Source of the DNA: Marinobacter maritimus
GTDB taxonomy: Bacteria > Pseudomonadota > Gammaproteobacteria > Pseudomonadales > Oleiphilaceae
NCBI RefSeq assembly: GCF_007671675.1
Contig: NZ_VCGW01000003.1
Span: 1 to 64,000 of the forward strand
Direction of reading: 5' to 3'
Length of the DNA stretch: 64,000 nucleotides
In this document: piece after piece, positions 63,147 to 64,000 of the stretch
How positions within the stretch are numbered: the stretch's first letter is position 1
How the letters are laid out: each line of letters begins with the position of its first letter
Program-made: the position numbers and the translations under genes
The notes under the pieces: model-generated
Told to the model about the DNA's origin: nothing
What the model saw: only the letters and a program-made list of their open reading frames with translations
Databases searched by the model: none

Positions 63147-64000
63147 TCAGACACCCATTTTGTCGCGCAGCCCGTACCACCAGGAACCCATTACCGAATA
63201 GGGAACGCGGAACATGCGCCCACCGGGGAATGGATACCAGGGTACCTTGGCAAACACGTCGAACCGGGTCACGTCGCCGTGGATTGCTTCGGCCAGGATG
63301 CGCCCGAAGGTGTGCGATCCGGTTACGCCGTGGCCGCTGTAGCCGTGTGCGAAATAGGTGTTGCTGCCAATGCGACCCATCTGTGGAACACGGCTGAACG
63401 AAAGGGCGAAATTACCACTCCAGGCGTAGTCGATTTTCACCCCTTTGAGTTGTGGGAACACCTTGTCCATGTTGCGTTGCAGCTTGGATTTGATGTCGCT
63501 GGGGTCAGCGCCACCGTAAACAGTGCCGCCGCCAAACAGCATGCGGTTGTCGCCAGACAAACGATAGTAATCAAGGATATAGCGGATATCCTCGACGCAG
63601 GCATCCGAGGGGATCAATTCCCGCGCACGCTCTTCGCCCAAAGGTTCGGTTGCCATCACCTGGGTTGATACCGGCATTACCCGAGAGGTGAGCGTAGGCA
63701 CCACGTGGCCCAAGTAGGCATTGCCGCACAGAACCAGCGTTTTGCAGGTCATCGAGCCGTTGGCCGTTTTGATAACGGGCTGCGCTGCCGCGTGATCCAC
63801 GTCGATCACCGCCGACATCTCATAGATCGTGCCGCCGTTCTGCTCAAATGCCGCCGCCTCGCCCAGGGCCAGATTCAGCGGGTGCATGTGGCCGCCGGAA
63901 TGGTCGATCATCCCGCCTTCGTAAAGGTCGGAATTAACGTATTTCCGCAGTTGGTCCTTGTCCAACATCTCCTGGTTCTTCAGGCCATAGCTGGCCCAAA
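63147..64000 (-). CDS. FAD-dependent oxidoreductase, partial (PuuB/OrdL-like)
   Basis: The C-terminal 284 residues of a DAO-family flavoprotein; the frame stays open to the window edge, so the N-terminal FAD-binding part lies outside. Visible features: GGHMHPLNLALGEAAAFEQNGG, the interior strand VLCGNAYLGHVVPTLTSRVMPVSTQVMATEPLG, RYILDYYRLSGDNRMLFGGG and YAHGYSGHGVTGSHTFGRILAEA (FAD end motif). This matches gamma-glutamylputrescine oxidase PuuB/OrdL-like enzymes. Together with the pot genes it suggests uptake and breakdown of putrescine. It precedes potF by about 30 bp on the same strand. Confidence 0.88.
   Translation of the reverse strand, partial: WASYGLKNQEMLDKDQLRKYVNSDLYEGGMIDHSGGHMHPLNLALGEAAAFEQNGGTIYEMSAVIDVDHAAAQPVIKTANGSMTCKTLVLCGNAYLGHVVPTLTSRVMPVSTQVMATEPLGEERARELIPSDACVEDIRYILDYYRLSGDNRMLFGGGTVYGGADPSDIKSKLQRNMDKVFPQLKGVKIDYAWSGNFALSFSRVPQMGRIGSNTYFAHGYSGHGVTGSHTFGRILAEAIHGDVTRFDVFAKVPWYPFPGGRMFRVPYSVMGSWWYGLRDKMGV

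Overview
The window looks like chromosomal DNA of a marine gammaproteobacterium, most likely Marinobacter or a close relative. This is judged from the protein families present (cis/trans fatty-acid isomerase, ectoine synthase, poly-3-hydroxybutyrate oligomer degradation, many TRAP transporters), moderate-to-high GC, and the intergenic repeat styles. No phage, CRISPR array or intact insertion sequence was seen.

Layout. Positions 1-12.5 kb hold a 5'-truncated hrpB joined to AT-rich DNA, a small secreted protein behind a Fur-like box, an ATP-grasp protein, a cis/trans isomerase lipoprotein, an ornithine/lysine decarboxylase bracketed by two copies of a ~125-bp palindromic repeat, a solitary ectoine synthase coupled to an MFS transporter, and a DUF2868/DUF3482 GTPase pair. 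Positions 12.6-22.9 kb form a complete poly-3-hydroxybutyrate oligomer regulon: extracellular/periplasmic oligomer hydrolase, a sigma-54 activator, a TRAP transporter, 3-hydroxybutyrate dehydrogenase and acetoacetyl-CoA synthetase. Both transcription units carry a sigma-54 promoter and two copies of the same palindrome at matching distances, which is the strongest regulatory reading in the window.

Positions 22.9-35.7 kb hold a multi-hairpin intergenic element, monomeric isocitrate dehydrogenase, YbaK, a beta-lactamase-family hydrolase, several unknown small proteins and a hybrid histidine kinase/membrane protein/response regulator set. Positions 35.8-51.2 kb hold queC-queE, an AraC regulator, a secreted nuclease, a WYL regulator, MFS and MarR genes, a yybP-ykoY manganese riboswitch in front of a GDT1-family exporter, an L,D-transpeptidase, an SDR, an NfeD-slipin pair, an Lpp-like lipoprotein beside a second L,D-transpeptidase, a CPA1 antiporter and tRNA-Gly(CCC).

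Positions 51.2-52.35 kb are an AT-richer, gene-poor stretch next to the tRNA, with an attC-like site and cassette-like small membrane ORFs: possibly a remnant of an integron cassette array. Positions 52.35-58.9 kb form a probable glutarate catabolic module (CoA-transferase, glutaryl-CoA dehydrogenase, TRAP transporter, GntR regulator). Positions 59-64 kb hold a polyamine-type ABC transporter operon headed by an FAD oxidoreductase that runs off the window end.
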